A DNA stretch of 64,000 bases from Lachnospiraceae bacterium (GTDB taxonomy: Bacteria > Bacillota > Clostridia > Lachnospirales > Lachnospiraceae): NCBI GenBank assembly GCA_024693135.1, contig JAILLN010000005.1, positions 31,972 through 95,971 of the forward strand, written 5' to 3'. The notes under the pieces are model-generated. The model worked only from the letters and a program-made list of their open reading frames with translations. It had not been told where the DNA came from and ran no database searches. The first letter of the stretch is position 1. Every line of letters starts with the position of its first letter. This document shows positions 44,119 to 52,811 of this stretch, piece by piece. The position numbers were made by a program, and so were the translations under genes.

Positions 44119-46316
44119 TGGACATTATCTACCACGCAGAATCAAGGCAGTTCCACCTGACAAACGATCAGGTAAGCTATATCATCGGGATCCTGCCGAA
44201 CGGGGAGCCGGGGCAGCTGTATTTCGGAGCCAGGATCCCGGACAGCAAAGACCGTTCTTACCTGATCAACCGGGAGTTTAGGGCCATGATGGTGGGGATG
44301 CCGGATCAGGAAGATTTCTCCCTGGAGATGAACCGCAGGGAGTATCCTTCCTTCGGCACTTCAGACCTCAGGCTTCCGGCCTATGAGGTCCTGTCATCAA
44401 ACGGGTCCCATGTCAGCTGTCCGGTTTATGATTCCCATGAGATCCTTAAGGGAAAGCCGGATCTGCCCGGGCTTCCTGCATTGTATACGGAGGATGAGGA
44501 AGAAGCGAAGACCCTCCTCCTTACCTTGAAGGATCCCGTAAACGGCATGGAGATCGTGCTTTCCTATACCATTTTCCGGGACTATCCGGTGATCTCCAGG
44601 AGCGTGTTTTTTAAGAACGGCGGGAAGGAAGAATTGAGGATTGAGAGAGCCTTAAGCATCAGCCTGGATCTGCCGGATCATGATTATGTATGGATGCAGT
44701 TTTCCGGAGCCTGGGGAAGGGAGAAGACCCCTGTGCATAAGAAGCTTTCCGAAGGAGTGACGGCCATCGGGAGCTTAAGGGGCCACTCCAGCGCGAATCA
44801 CAACCCCTTCGTCATCCTGCGGAGAGAGAACACGGATGAATTCCAGGGAGAGGCCCTGGGGATGGCCCTCATCTACAGCGGCAATTTCCTGGCCCAGGCG
44901 GAGGTGGATACCTATGGAACCACCCGGCTCATGCTGGGGATCCATCCGGACCGCTTCAGCTGGATTCTGAAGCCGGGAGAGGGCTTCCAGACCCCGGAGG
45001 CGGTGCTGGTCCATACGGCAGCCGGGCTCAACGGCCTGTCCCAGACCCTCCATTCCCTTTACCGGAAGCGGCTTTCCCGGGGCTATTGGAAGGAAAGGCC
45101 GCGTCCCATCCTCCTCAATAACTGGGAAGCGACCCTCATGGACTTCACGGAGGAATCCATCCTGAAGATCGCAGGGAAGGGAAAGGAAGCCGGCATCGAG
45201 CTTTTCGTGCTGGACGACGGCTGGTTCGGAGCCAGGGACGACGATACGAAGGGATTGGGGGACTGGTACGTCAATAAGGCGAAGCTGCCGGGGGGCATCG
45301 AGGGGCTTGCGGAAAAGATCCACGGCATGGGCATGAAATTCGGCCTCTGGGTGGAGCCGGAGATGGTCAATCCGGACAGCGACCTGTACCGGGCACATCC
45401 GGACTGGGTGCTGGCCGCTCCGGGAAGGCCCAGGTCCTTGGGCCGGCATCAGATGGTGCTGGACATGACCAGGGAGGATGTGCAGGAATACCTTTACGAG
45501 AGGCTTCATGCCACGATCCTGGAGGGAAAGATCGACTATATCAAATGGGACATGAACCGTACCATCAGCGAATGCTTCAGCGCCCTGAAAGCCCCGGAGG
45601 AGCAGGGGAAGGTATACCATCAATACATCCTGGCGGTCTACCGTCTCTATGAGCGCCTGATCGGGGATTTCCCGGAGCTGCTCTTTGAGTCCTGCGCCAG
45701 CGGCGGTTCCAGGCTGGATGCAGGCATGCTCTATTATGCCCCCCAGGCCTGGGGAAGCGATGATACGGATGCGGTGGAGCGGATGCGGATCCAGTACGGC
45801 ACCTCCTACGGCTATCCCATCTCCTCCGTGGGCTCCCATGTGTCGGAATGCCCGAACCAGCAGACCGGGCGGAACTGTCCCATTACCACGAGGGGCAATG
45901 TGGCATATTTCGGGACCTTCGGCTTCGAGCTGGACCTGAATAAGCTTACGGATGAGGAATTTGAGGAAGTAAAAAAACAAGTGGCATTCATGAAGCAGTA
46001 CCGGGAGCTGATCCAGGGCGGCAGGTTCTACCGCCTGGCCTCGCCCTTCACTGGGAATCAATGCGCCTGGATGGTAGTATCCGAGGACAGGAGCAGGGCG
46101 GTTTTTGCATTCTACCGGAGCCTGTGCAGGGTAAACCCCGGCCGAAAAAGGGTGAAGCTTGCCGGACTGGATGCCGACAGGCTGTATAAGGCAGAGGGCA
46201 GGGAATATTACGGCGGAGAGCTGATGGAGATCGGCTGGGAGGTCACCTCCGCTCCCTCCTGGGATCCGGAAAAAGACGGGGATTTCTACTCCAGGGTCAT
46301 CGTGTTGGAAGGCTGA
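44118..46316 (+). CDS. Alpha-galactosidase, glycoside hydrolase family 36
   Basis: 732 residues, full length for bacterial GH36. It releases galactose from raffinose, melibiose and stachyose. Catalytic residues: nucleophile Asp in YIKWDMNR (about residue 478) and acid/base Asp in GSDDTDAVERMR (about residue 548). ESCASGGSRLD and LDDGWFGARDDD are also typical. No signal peptide, so the sugar is cleaved inside the cell after import by the ABC genes downstream. ATGs at 44115 and 44118 are both possible; AGGAG ends 7 bases before 44118. It overlaps the AraC stop. Confidence 0.95.
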   Translation: MDIIYHAESRQFHLTNDQVSYIIGILPNGEPGQLYFGARIPDSKDRSYLINREFRAMMVGMPDQEDFSLEMNRREYPSFGTSDLRLPAYEVLSSNGSHVSCPVYDSHEILKGKPDLPGLPALYTEDEEEAKTLLLTLKDPVNGMEIVLSYTIFRDYPVISRSVFFKNGGKEELRIERALSISLDLPDHDYVWMQFSGAWGREKTPVHKKLSEGVTAIGSLRGHSSANHNPFVILRRENTDEFQGEALGMALIYSGNFLAQAEVDTYGTTRLMLGIHPDRFSWILKPGEGFQTPEAVLVHTAAGLNGLSQTLHSLYRKRLSRGYWKERPRPILLNNWEATLMDFTEESILKIAGKGKEAGIELFVLDDGWFGARDDDTKGLGDWYVNKAKLPGGIEGLAEKIHGMGMKFGLWVEPEMVNPDSDLYRAHPDWVLAAPGRPRSLGRHQMVLDMTREDVQEYLYERLHATILEGKIDYIKWDMNRTISECFSALKAPEEQGKVYHQYILAVYRLYERLIGDFPELLFESCASGGSRLDAGMLYYAPQAWGSDDTDAVERMRIQYGTSYGYPISSVGSHVSECPNQQTGRNCPITTRGNVAYFGTFGFELDLNKLTDEEFEEVKKQVAFMKQYRELIQGGRFYRLASPFTGNQCAWMVVSEDRSRAVFAFYRSLCRVNPGRKRVKLAGLDADRLYKAEGREYYGGELMEIGWEVTSAPSWDPEKDGDFYSRVIVLEG

Positions 46317-46360
46317 AGGGAGAGTGCTGCCCTGAAGGCTTACGGGGCCTTGGGAAAAAA

Positions 46361-46379
46361 GTCACAAAATGCCAAAAAT
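46361..46379 (+). promoter_or_regulatory. Candidate AraC operator in front of the binding-protein gene
   Basis: GTCACAAAATGCCAAAAAT, the partner of the site at 42990-43008, again ending 40 bases before TAAAAT (46419-46424). The shared -10 context (TAAAATAAAG) makes a common regulatory layout likely. Confidence 0.6.
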
Positions 46380-46418
46380 CGGTAACATATCCTTCTGTTT
46401 TTTCTGCCGTTTTTTTCG

Positions 46419-46424
46419 TAAAAT
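46419..46424 (+). promoter_or_regulatory. -10 element of the alpha-galactoside transporter operon
   Basis: TAAAAT followed by AAAG as at 43048. The -35 region (TGTTTT, 46396-46401) is poor, consistent with an activator-dependent promoter. Confidence 0.5.
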
Positions 46425-46453
46425 AAAGGCGTAGTGGTCACTGTTTGCTTGAA

Positions 46454-46543
46454 GGCCTGTTGAAAGCATTTTGCGTGATACAGGCCATGGGTCAGGAGAG
46501 CTGCCGGCTTAAGCTGTCTGCCGATTGATTGACAGCCGGCAGC
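46454..46543 (+). promoter_or_regulatory. Two leader hairpins upstream of the binding-protein gene
   Basis: GGCCTGT/ACAGGCC (46454-46460 with 46480-46486) and GCTGCCGGCT/AGCCGGCAGC (46500-46509 with 46534-46543) lie in the 5' leader. There is no T-run, so they may stabilise the mRNA rather than terminate it. Confidence 0.5.
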
Positions 46544-46584
46544 AACAAATGGCTCTCAAGCGCAAAAATCATTGGGAGGTTAGT

Positions 46585-47925
46585 ATGAAACTGAGAAAAC
46601 TGACAGCATTGTTGATGGCCGGATTGATGACGGCATCCCTGGCAGCCTGCGGCGAGGCGGCTCCTGCACCTGCAGCTTCCGAGCCCGCGGCAGAAGAGCC
46701 CGCAGCGGAAGCTCCCGCAGAGGAAGCACCCCAGGAGATGGGGGGAAGCGTGGAAGGCGAGCTGAATGTGACGATCTGGGATGAGAACCAGAGAGCCGGA
46801 CTGCAGGAGATCGTAGACGACTGGTCTGCCACCTCCGGCGTGAAGGCGACGATCCAGGTTGTAAACTGGGACAATTACTGGACCCTGCTTGAGGCGGGTG
46901 CTTCCGGCGGAGAGCTTCCGGATGTATTCTGGATGCATTCCAATGTAGCCCAGAAGTACATGGAAAACGACATGCTGATGGACATGACCGACAAGATCGC
47001 CGCAAGCGACAAGATCGATCTTTCCAATTATTATGAGGGCATTGTGGATCTGTACAGCATGGATGGAAAGAATTATGCCGTGCCGAAGGATATCGATACC
47101 ATCGCCCTCTGGTACAACAAGACCATGTTTGACGAGGCAGGGGTAGCTTATCCGGATGATACCTGGACCTGGGCAGACCTGGCTGAGGCGGCAAAGAAGC
47201 TGACCACGGCGGATCACTGGGGCTATGCCATTGCTCCTTCCAACAATCAGGACAGCTTCTATAATGTAGTTTATTCCTATGGCGGAAATATCATCAGCGA
47301 CGACAAGAAGAAGTCCGGCTGGGATGATCCCAAGACCATCGAGGCCATGGAGCTGATCACCGGCATGATCAAGGACGGCAGCTGCCCGGATCTGACCACC
47401 CTGGCCGATAACGGCGCAGACGTGCTCTTCACCTCCGGCAAGACCGCAATGGTCACCCAGGGCTCCTGGATGCTGGCGGCATTCCGTGACAATGAATATA
47501 CGCATGACAATTGCGACGTGGCAGTGCTTCCTTATGCAAAGGATCCCAGCGACAGGACCTCCATCTACAACGGACTTGGCTGGGCAGCCGCGGCAAACGG
47601 CAAGAATCTGGATGCGGCATGGAGCCTGATCGAGTACCTTGGCTCCAAGGAAGCGCAGGAGAAGCAGGCAGAGCTTGGCGTGACCATGTCCGCTTACAAG
47701 GGCTGCTCCGACAAGTGGGTAAACAGCGTGGACTGCTTCGACCTCAAGGGCCACATGGACATGCTGAATGCCAACCTGGTATTCCGTCCTTATTCCAGGA
47801 GCACCGTGGAATGGGAGAACATGCAGACCGAGAAGCTTCAGGATGCATGGTCTGATCCCAGCAAGACGGCAGATGTCTGCAAGGATATCGCGGCTGCAAT
47901 GAATGATATCCTGGCTGAGGAATAA
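46585..47925 (+). CDS. Sugar ABC transporter substrate-binding lipoprotein (family 1, MsmE/RafE-like)
   Basis: 446 residues from the ATG at 46585 (GGGAGG upstream). Lipobox SLAACGE, then an Ala/Glu/Pro linker, then a family 1 solute-binding fold: LNVTIWDENQRAGLQEIV, GELPDVFWMHSN, PKDIDTIALWYNK, GKTAMVTQGSWM. Its position after the GH36 gene indicates alpha-galactosides (raffinose, melibiose, stachyose) as ligands. Two permease genes follow after a structured 171-bp gap. The ATPase (MsmK type) is not encoded here and is usually shared with other sugar systems. Confidence 0.92.
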   Translation: MKLRKLTALLMAGLMTASLAACGEAAPAPAASEPAAEEPAAEAPAEEAPQEMGGSVEGELNVTIWDENQRAGLQEIVDDWSATSGVKATIQVVNWDNYWTLLEAGASGGELPDVFWMHSNVAQKYMENDMLMDMTDKIAASDKIDLSNYYEGIVDLYSMDGKNYAVPKDIDTIALWYNKTMFDEAGVAYPDDTWTWADLAEAAKKLTTADHWGYAIAPSNNQDSFYNVVYSYGGNIISDDKKKSGWDDPKTIEAMELITGMIKDGSCPDLTTLADNGADVLFTSGKTAMVTQGSWMLAAFRDNEYTHDNCDVAVLPYAKDPSDRTSIYNGLGWAAAANGKNLDAAWSLIEYLGSKEAQEKQAELGVTMSAYKGCSDKWVNSVDCFDLKGHMDMLNANLVFRPYSRSTVEWENMQTEKLQDAWSDPSKTADVCKDIAAAMNDILAEE

Positions 47926-47963
47926 AATAACTCCAGTAATGAAATAGTAAAAAGCAGATCAAA

Positions 47964-47996
47964 GCCCCGGGCGGCGTATTATACGCTGGCCGGGGC
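47964..47996 (+). terminator. Intercistronic hairpin between binding-protein and permease genes
   Basis: GCCCCGG and CCGGGGC close an inner GCGTATTATACGC palindrome. There is no T-run, so it is more likely a partial terminator or 3' stabiliser that raises binding-protein over permease expression, as known for malE-malF type operons. Confidence 0.6.
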
Positions 47997-48011
47997 GTAA
48001 TATAAAATCAG

Positions 48012-48031
48012 ACAGGCAGAGAAATGCCTGT
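48012..48031 (+). repeat. Short hairpin before the first permease gene
   Basis: ACAGGCA GAGAAA TGCCTGT: a perfect 7-bp stem with a 6-base loop, 65 bases before the permease start. Confidence 0.5.
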
Positions 48032-48096
48032 AGCAGTTATGGGACATAACTGGTATAGTAAGGGTATATAAATCTTTTTGGAAGGAGAGAGGCAGT

Positions 48097-48984
48097 ATGG
48101 GAAAGAAGGTGACTCCCAGGCAGAAGAGTGAATGCCTATGGGGATGGATATTCATCCTGCCTACCGTGATCGGGCTGATCGTGCTCAACTTTATCCCGAT
48201 CTTCCAGACGGTCTGGCAGAGCTTCTTTAAGACGGGGGATTTCGGAAAGGGAAACATATTCGTCGGGCTGAAGAACTATGACAAGGTCTTTCATGACGGC
48301 GAAATGTGGCAGTCCCTGATCAATACTTTAAAGTATGCCATCGTGGAGGTGCCTTTTTCCGTGGTGATCGCCCTGGTGCTGGCTGTATTTCTAAACCGCA
48401 AGATGAGGGGAAGGGATGCCTTCCGGACGATCTTTTTCCTTCCCATGATCGCGGCGCCGGCGGCCATAGCCATGGTCTGGAGATGGCTTTATAATTCGGA
48501 ATTCGGGCTTCTGAACCATATCCTCGGCACCCATATCAACTGGATCTCCGATACGAAGCTTGCCATCTACTCCATTGCCATCATCGGCATCTGGTCTGTG
48601 ATCGGCTACAATATGGTGCTTTTCCTGGCAGGGCTGCAGGAGGTTCCCAGGGATTATTATGAGGCGGCCTCCATCGACGGAGCCAACGGCATCCAGCAGT
48701 TTTTCAGCATTACGGTGCCGCTCATTTCCCCGACCATCTTCTTCGTGCTGGTGACCCGGGTCATCGCCTCTCTGCAGGTCTTTGACCTGATGTATATGAT
48801 CATGAGCACCAATAATCCGGCCTTGAAATATACCCAGTCCCTGGTGTACCTCTTCTACAAGTACAGCTTCACCCAGGGCAATAAGGGCTATGGGGCCACG
48901 GTGGTCGTGGTGCTGCTTCTGATCATCATGATCATCACCGCAATCCAGATGATCGCACAGAAAAAATGGGTTCATTATTCATAA
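48097..48984 (+). CDS. Sugar ABC transporter permease (MsmF-like)
   Basis: 295 residues, six predicted helices, with the EAA-loop EAASIDGANGIQQFFSITVPL typical of MalF/MsmF permeases. GGAAGGAGAG precedes the ATG. It pairs with the permease encoded 12 bp downstream and the binding protein upstream; the alpha-galactosidase context gives the likely substrate. Confidence 0.93.
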   Translation: MGKKVTPRQKSECLWGWIFILPTVIGLIVLNFIPIFQTVWQSFFKTGDFGKGNIFVGLKNYDKVFHDGEMWQSLINTLKYAIVEVPFSVVIALVLAVFLNRKMRGRDAFRTIFFLPMIAAPAAIAMVWRWLYNSEFGLLNHILGTHINWISDTKLAIYSIAIIGIWSVIGYNMVLFLAGLQEVPRDYYEAASIDGANGIQQFFSITVPLISPTIFFVLVTRVIASLQVFDLMYMIMSTNNPALKYTQSLVYLFYKYSFTQGNKGYGATVVVVLLLIIMIITAIQMIAQKKWVHYS

Positions 48985-48996
48985 GGAGGCAGGGAT

Positions 48997-49869
48997 ATGT
49001 CAGATATCAATGAAAAAAAATCAGATCATTACGCCTCCATGAAGAGGAAGCAGACCATCGTAAATGTCATTATTTATGCCATTTTGATCTTTACCGCCAT
49101 CACCATGCTGGTGCCCTTTGCCTGGATGATCCTGACCTCCTTCAAGACCGTGGGAGAGTCCACCCAGGTAGATCCCTTCATCATTTTTCCTTCCCGATGG
49201 AGGATGGATAATTTCGTTACCGTGATCAAGACCATGAGCTTCCCGAAGCTCTACTGGAATACTTTGCTGATGATCTTCTTAAGGGTGCTCTGCGCCGTGC
49301 TGACCTCCACCTTTGCAGGCTATGCCTTTGCCAGGCTGGAGTTTCCCGGAAAGAACCTGATGTTCAGCCTGGTGCTGCTGCAGATGATGGTACCGGTGCA
49401 GATCTTCGTGATCCCCCAGTATGTCATGGTAAGCAAGCTGGGCTGGATCAATACCATCTGGGGGCTTTTATTCCCGGGACTCGTATCCGCCTTCGGTACG
49501 TTCCTGCTCCGGCAGGCCTATATGAGCCTTCCCAAGGACTTGGAGGAGGCGGCCAGGCTGGATGGCTGCAATATTCCCCAGACCTTTATCTTTGTCATGG
49601 CGCCCCTTGCCAGATCCTCCATGGTGGCCCTGGGGATCTTTACCGCGGTCTTTGCCTATAAGGACCTGATGTGGCCCATCATCGTCTGCCCGGATACCAA
49701 CAGCACTACGCTGGCTTCCGCCCTGGCGAAGATGCAGGGGCAGTTTGCGGTGAATTACCCGCAGCTTATGGCCGCGGCCTTCATTGCCTGCCTGCCGATG
49801 ATCATCCTCTATGTGATCTTCCAGAAGCAGTTCATCGAGGGCATCGCCACCTCCGGCGGAAAGCTCTAG
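48997..49869 (+). CDS. Sugar ABC transporter permease (MsmG-like)
   Basis: 290 residues, six helices, with the EAA-loop EEAARLDGCNIPQTFIFVMAPL of MalG/MsmG permeases and the usual C-terminal FQKQFIEGIATSGGKL. AAGGAGG precedes the ATG. It is the last gene of the transporter operon; a repeat-rich intergenic region follows, without an obvious terminator. Confidence 0.93.
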   Translation: MSDINEKKSDHYASMKRKQTIVNVIIYAILIFTAITMLVPFAWMILTSFKTVGESTQVDPFIIFPSRWRMDNFVTVIKTMSFPKLYWNTLLMIFLRVLCAVLTSTFAGYAFARLEFPGKNLMFSLVLLQMMVPVQIFVIPQYVMVSKLGWINTIWGLLFPGLVSAFGTFLLRQAYMSLPKDLEEAARLDGCNIPQTFIFVMAPLARSSMVALGIFTAVFAYKDLMWPIIVCPDTNSTTLASALAKMQGQFAVNYPQLMAAAFIACLPMIILYVIFQKQFIEGIATSGGKL

Positions 49870-49963
49870 GCGCTCATGCTCCATTTCGATCAAAAAGCTA
49901 TTCCGAACCGCCTCCCATGCCGATCAAGGGGGGCGGTTCTTTTCAGACAAGGGGACGGTTCTG

Positions 49964-50226
49964 TGATCGAAGTGTAGTTTTTGTCTTGGGTCGCCGAAAA
50001 AATGATATCTGCCTGGCGCTCGGTCGTTTCTAAGCTCGCCCGTCGCCGCATGACAAAATTTCGCTCGGCGCTGTTCTGGTCTTGCGCCGATCCAATTATT
50101 CGCAAGGCAGACAGTAAAGAGGCGCAAGCCCAGCCTTCGCACTTGCGAAATTTATGCGTCTCGGGCTCACATAGAAATACCGGCATTAGGGCCTTGCAGA
50201 GTTCCTTTTCCCCGGCTCCCCCTCCA
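49964..50226. ncRNA. Block A, copy 1: candidate structured RNA or foldback element
   Basis: About 260 bp, highly similar to 63233-63500. Complementary arms are nested: CGCAT-GACA-AAATTTCGC (50047-50064) with GCGAAATTT-ATGCG (50145-50158), and CTGG-T-CTTGCGCC (50076-50088) with GGCGCAAG-C-CCAG (50121-50133). Two base pairs differ from copy 2 by compensatory changes (T-A here, C-G there; G-C here, T-A there). There is no coding potential. The transcribed strand is unknown. Confidence 0.5.
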
Positions 50227-50387
50227 CGCTGCATTTCCTGAGCTGAAACGCGGAGCCGACTTCCCTTCAGCATTGTATCGATTATCAGGCACGACCTGCG
50301 AAACGAATGGTTGATGTATAAGAAATGAAAACGCAGCTCGATTTAGGGAGACTCCTGCCGGACTTACATGGGTTCTGCGAAGGGTGA

Positions 50388-50512
50388 GCCGCCTGCGGGC
50401 GGCGCATCTTAGCCGAAGCATCGATCAGGTAACCGTGTCCCTGGTTGAGTCGTGTGCAGTTGGAGCCACTGAAAAAATGCAAGGGCTGCGGGCGGCGCAT
50501 CTTAGCCACACC
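50388..50512. repeat. Two copies of a GC-rich GCGGGCGGCGCATCTTAGC motif
   Basis: Copies near 50394 and 50489 are identical; related copies lie near 63815 and 63914, preceded there and at 50477 by AAATGCAAGG. They belong to the same repeat region as block A. No gene is visible from 49870 to 50621. Confidence 0.7.
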
Positions 50513-50577
50513 AGACAAAAGAACCGTCCCCTTGTCTGTAGACTCATTTTTTTCTTTCGCGGGGTTAGGCACTGTGG

Positions 50578-50583
50578 TATAAT
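50578..50583 (+). promoter_or_regulatory. -10 element of the kinase/vWA/PP2C/ATPase operon
   Basis: Perfect TATAAT, 39 bases before the ATG at 50622. The -35 region (TTTCGC at 50555) is poor, suggesting a weak or regulated promoter. It lies just outside the right terminal repeat of the 595-bp element. Confidence 0.5.
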
Positions 50584-50621
50584 AAAGCGCGTGGTGCAGA
50601 ATCCAATTAAAGGAGGGCAGA

Positions 50622-51947
50622 ATGGTAGATTATACGGAGCATTTCTTGGAAGACGGAGATGTGATCGAGATGAATCTGATGGGCACGGCAAAGGTGAAGA
50701 AATATCTTGCCGGCGGCGGACAGGGTCAGGTATATCTTGTAGACTATAATGGGCGCGACATGGCCCTGAAGTGGTACGGACCTGGCGGAATGGGTGTGAA
50801 TCCGCAGAAGTTTTACGATAATATAGAGCATAACGTGGAGAAGGGAGCCCCTTCCGGGGAATTTCTCTGGCCTAAAGATATCAGTAAATGGAGAAACGGG
50901 ACTTTCGGCTATGTGATGGAGCTGATTCCGCCGGAATATAAGGAGGTCAGTGAATATATGCTGAAGAAGGCCACCTTCTCCTCCTTCCTTCCGGCTGTGG
51001 GCGCCTGCCTCCGGATCGCCAACGCCTTCCGTATCCTTCATGACAAGGGCTACAGCTACCAGGATATCAATATGGGCAATTTTGCCATCGATCCAAAGAG
51101 GGGCCGTGTGCTGATCTGCGACTGCGATAATGTGGCGCCGGTAGATACGGTAACCGGCGTGATCGGCACTCCCCGGTTTATGGCACCGGAGGTAGTGACA
51201 GGAAAGACCATGCCCAACAGCCTGACCGACCGGTTTTCCATGGCTGTCCTCTTTTTCATGCTGCTCTTCAGGACCCATCCCTTAGAGGGAAAGCGGTACC
51301 TTTCAGCCCGCGGGATGACGGCAGAGCTTGAAATGCTGAGTTATGGCACGGATCCGCTCTTCGTCATGGATCCGGATGATTCGTCTAACGGGCCGGACCG
51401 GAATCTGACCCCCAATATCTACTGTTTCTGGGATCCGATACCGGGTTATGTCCGGGAGATCTTTTTGCAGGCTTTCAGCCAGAAGGGGCTTAAGATGCCG
51501 AATGCCCGCCCCTCGGAGAATGCCTGGATGCAGGCCCTTGCCAGGTTCCGCTCGGATATCGTCCAGTGCTCCTGCGGAAATGACATCTTCCTGAAGGATA
51601 TCAAAAACTGTATCTGCGACGGGTGCGGGAAGAAGATCCCCATCCCCTATGTCCTGTCCCTGGATTCCTATCCGATCCCCGGGGTTCCGGGCCGGGTGAT
51701 CTACCGCTGCCAGTTTGGGACCGGCAATCCGGAGACCGCCATAGAGCCCATCGCAACGGTGCTTTCCAATACAGAAGACCCGACACAGGTGGGGATCATC
51801 AACCGGGAAGAAAAGATCTGGAATGTGATCACGCCCAGCAATAAGGTGGTCAAGATCCAGAAGGAGGGCGTGGTGCCCATGAAGGCAGGGCTTCAGATCG
51901 ATACCAGTGCCGGAACGATCCGGATGGAGGACAATACGGCTTCCTAA
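50622..51947 (+). CDS. Ser/Thr protein kinase with zinc ribbon and C-terminal beta domain
   Basis: 441 residues. The kinase domain (about 15-290) has glycine loop GGGQGQVY, the ATP Lys in MALKWY (near 49), the catalytic loop YQDINMGN in place of HRDxKxxN (near 146, catalytic Asp and Asn kept), DCD in place of DFG (near 168) and MAPE. All essential residues are present, so it should be active. A zinc ribbon follows (CSCGN and CDGCGK, about 316-337), then a C-terminal ~80-residue beta-rich domain that may be FHA-like (NVITPSNKVVKI, LQIDTSAGTIRM). AAAGGAGGG precedes the ATG. It heads an operon with vWA and PP2C genes, the triad known from Ter-type stress systems. Confidence 0.82.
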   Translation: MVDYTEHFLEDGDVIEMNLMGTAKVKKYLAGGGQGQVYLVDYNGRDMALKWYGPGGMGVNPQKFYDNIEHNVEKGAPSGEFLWPKDISKWRNGTFGYVMELIPPEYKEVSEYMLKKATFSSFLPAVGACLRIANAFRILHDKGYSYQDINMGNFAIDPKRGRVLICDCDNVAPVDTVTGVIGTPRFMAPEVVTGKTMPNSLTDRFSMAVLFFMLLFRTHPLEGKRYLSARGMTAELEMLSYGTDPLFVMDPDDSSNGPDRNLTPNIYCFWDPIPGYVREIFLQAFSQKGLKMPNARPSENAWMQALARFRSDIVQCSCGNDIFLKDIKNCICDGCGKKIPIPYVLSLDSYPIPGVPGRVIYRCQFGTGNPETAIEPIATVLSNTEDPTQVGIINREEKIWNVITPSNKVVKIQKEGVVPMKAGLQIDTSAGTIRMEDNTAS

Positions 51948-51999
51948 AAGAGATAAAAAAACTGATATATCATCAATCAAATAAAAGGAGGAAGAAAAG

Positions 52000-52791
52000 A
52001 TGCCGGGTACAGGTGAAGGAGAAGTGATCAGCAGGAAGGATCTGCCCATTTTTTATGTGCTGGATACCTCAGGAAGCATGTCCGGAGAGAAGATAGGCAT
52101 GCTGAACAGGGCCATGGATGAGACGGTGGAGGCCTTAAAGGAGGTAGCGGCAAAAAATGCGGATGCAAGGCTTCGGATCGCTGTCTTAAGCTTTGACAGT
52201 GATTTCAAATGGCTGAACCCCCACGGGCTGGAGGATGCGGAGGATTTCATATGGCAGGAGCTGAAGCCTTCGGGGATGACCTATTTAGGAAAGGCCCTCG
52301 ATGAGCTGGATGGGAAGCTTTCCAAGAACGCCTTTATGCAGAATGCTACCGGGAGCTTCATGCCCATCATCATTTTCATGACGGACGGTTATCCCAATGA
52401 TGACTGGGAGGCGGCTTTCGAAAGGATCCAGAATAACAGATGGTTCACAAAGGCTCTGAAGCTTGGCTTCGTGCTTAGCGAGGAGGCTACAGACCGGGCC
52501 GTGCTGGATAAGCTGACCGGATCCTCTGAGGCGGTGATCCAGACCCTGAATCTGGAAGAATTCAAAAAGGATATCGTGCTGGCCTCCGTCAGTGCTTCCC
52601 TGATCCAGAGCAGGTCCAGGGTGGACGGGGATACCAAGGGAGAAAATGTGATAGGCGACATCAAGAATAAGCCTGCCCCTGCTCCAGGACCCGATCCCGC
52701 TCCCGATCCGAATCCTGATCCGGCTCCTGCTCCGGATCCGGATAAGAAGAAAGAAGGTTCAGGCGGCTGGGATGCGGGCATATTTGACTGA
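52000..52791 (+). CDS. TerY-like von Willebrand factor A protein
   Basis: 263 residues. The vWA domain (about 14-215) has a complete metal-ion-dependent adhesion site: DTSGSMSG near residue 22, Thr in SGMTYLG near 92 and Asp in MTDGYPND near 129. A Pro/Asp-rich linker of PAPDP type (about 223-248) and a short GGWDAGIFD tail follow, which could dock a partner. AAAGGAGGAAG precedes the ATG. No signal peptide, so it is cytosolic. In TerY-P triads the vWA protein scaffolds the kinase and the PP2C phosphatase; the gene order here is the same. Confidence 0.85.
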   Translation: MPGTGEGEVISRKDLPIFYVLDTSGSMSGEKIGMLNRAMDETVEALKEVAAKNADARLRIAVLSFDSDFKWLNPHGLEDAEDFIWQELKPSGMTYLGKALDELDGKLSKNAFMQNATGSFMPIIIFMTDGYPNDDWEAAFERIQNNRWFTKALKLGFVLSEEATDRAVLDKLTGSSEAVIQTLNLEEFKKDIVLASVSASLIQSRSRVDGDTKGENVIGDIKNKPAPAPGPDPAPDPNPDPAPAPDPDKKKEGSGGWDAGIFD

Positions 52792-52811
52792 AAGGGATAC
52801 AGGGAGCGCCT

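Larger units (their letters stand above)
49944..50538. mobile_element. 595-bp non-coding element with perfect 19-bp terminal inverted repeats
   Basis: CAGACAAGGGGACGGTTCT (49944-49962) is the exact reverse complement of AGAACCGTCCCCTTGTCTG (50520-50538). A further GGGGCGGTTCTTTT lies just outside the left end. No transposase is encoded between them. The unit contains block A copy 1 and two GCGGGCGGCGCATCTTAGC motifs. It could be a MITE or REP/BIME-like element mobilised in trans, or simply foldback DNA. The ends resemble 'GGGGACGGTTCT' repeats often seen in Firmicute intergenic DNA (from memory, unverified). Confidence 0.6.

Noticed and set aside
49964..50226. Retron or group II intron RNA
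   Set aside because: No reverse transcriptase gene is nearby and the structure lacks recognisable intron domain V; the repeat was left as an unclassified structured element.
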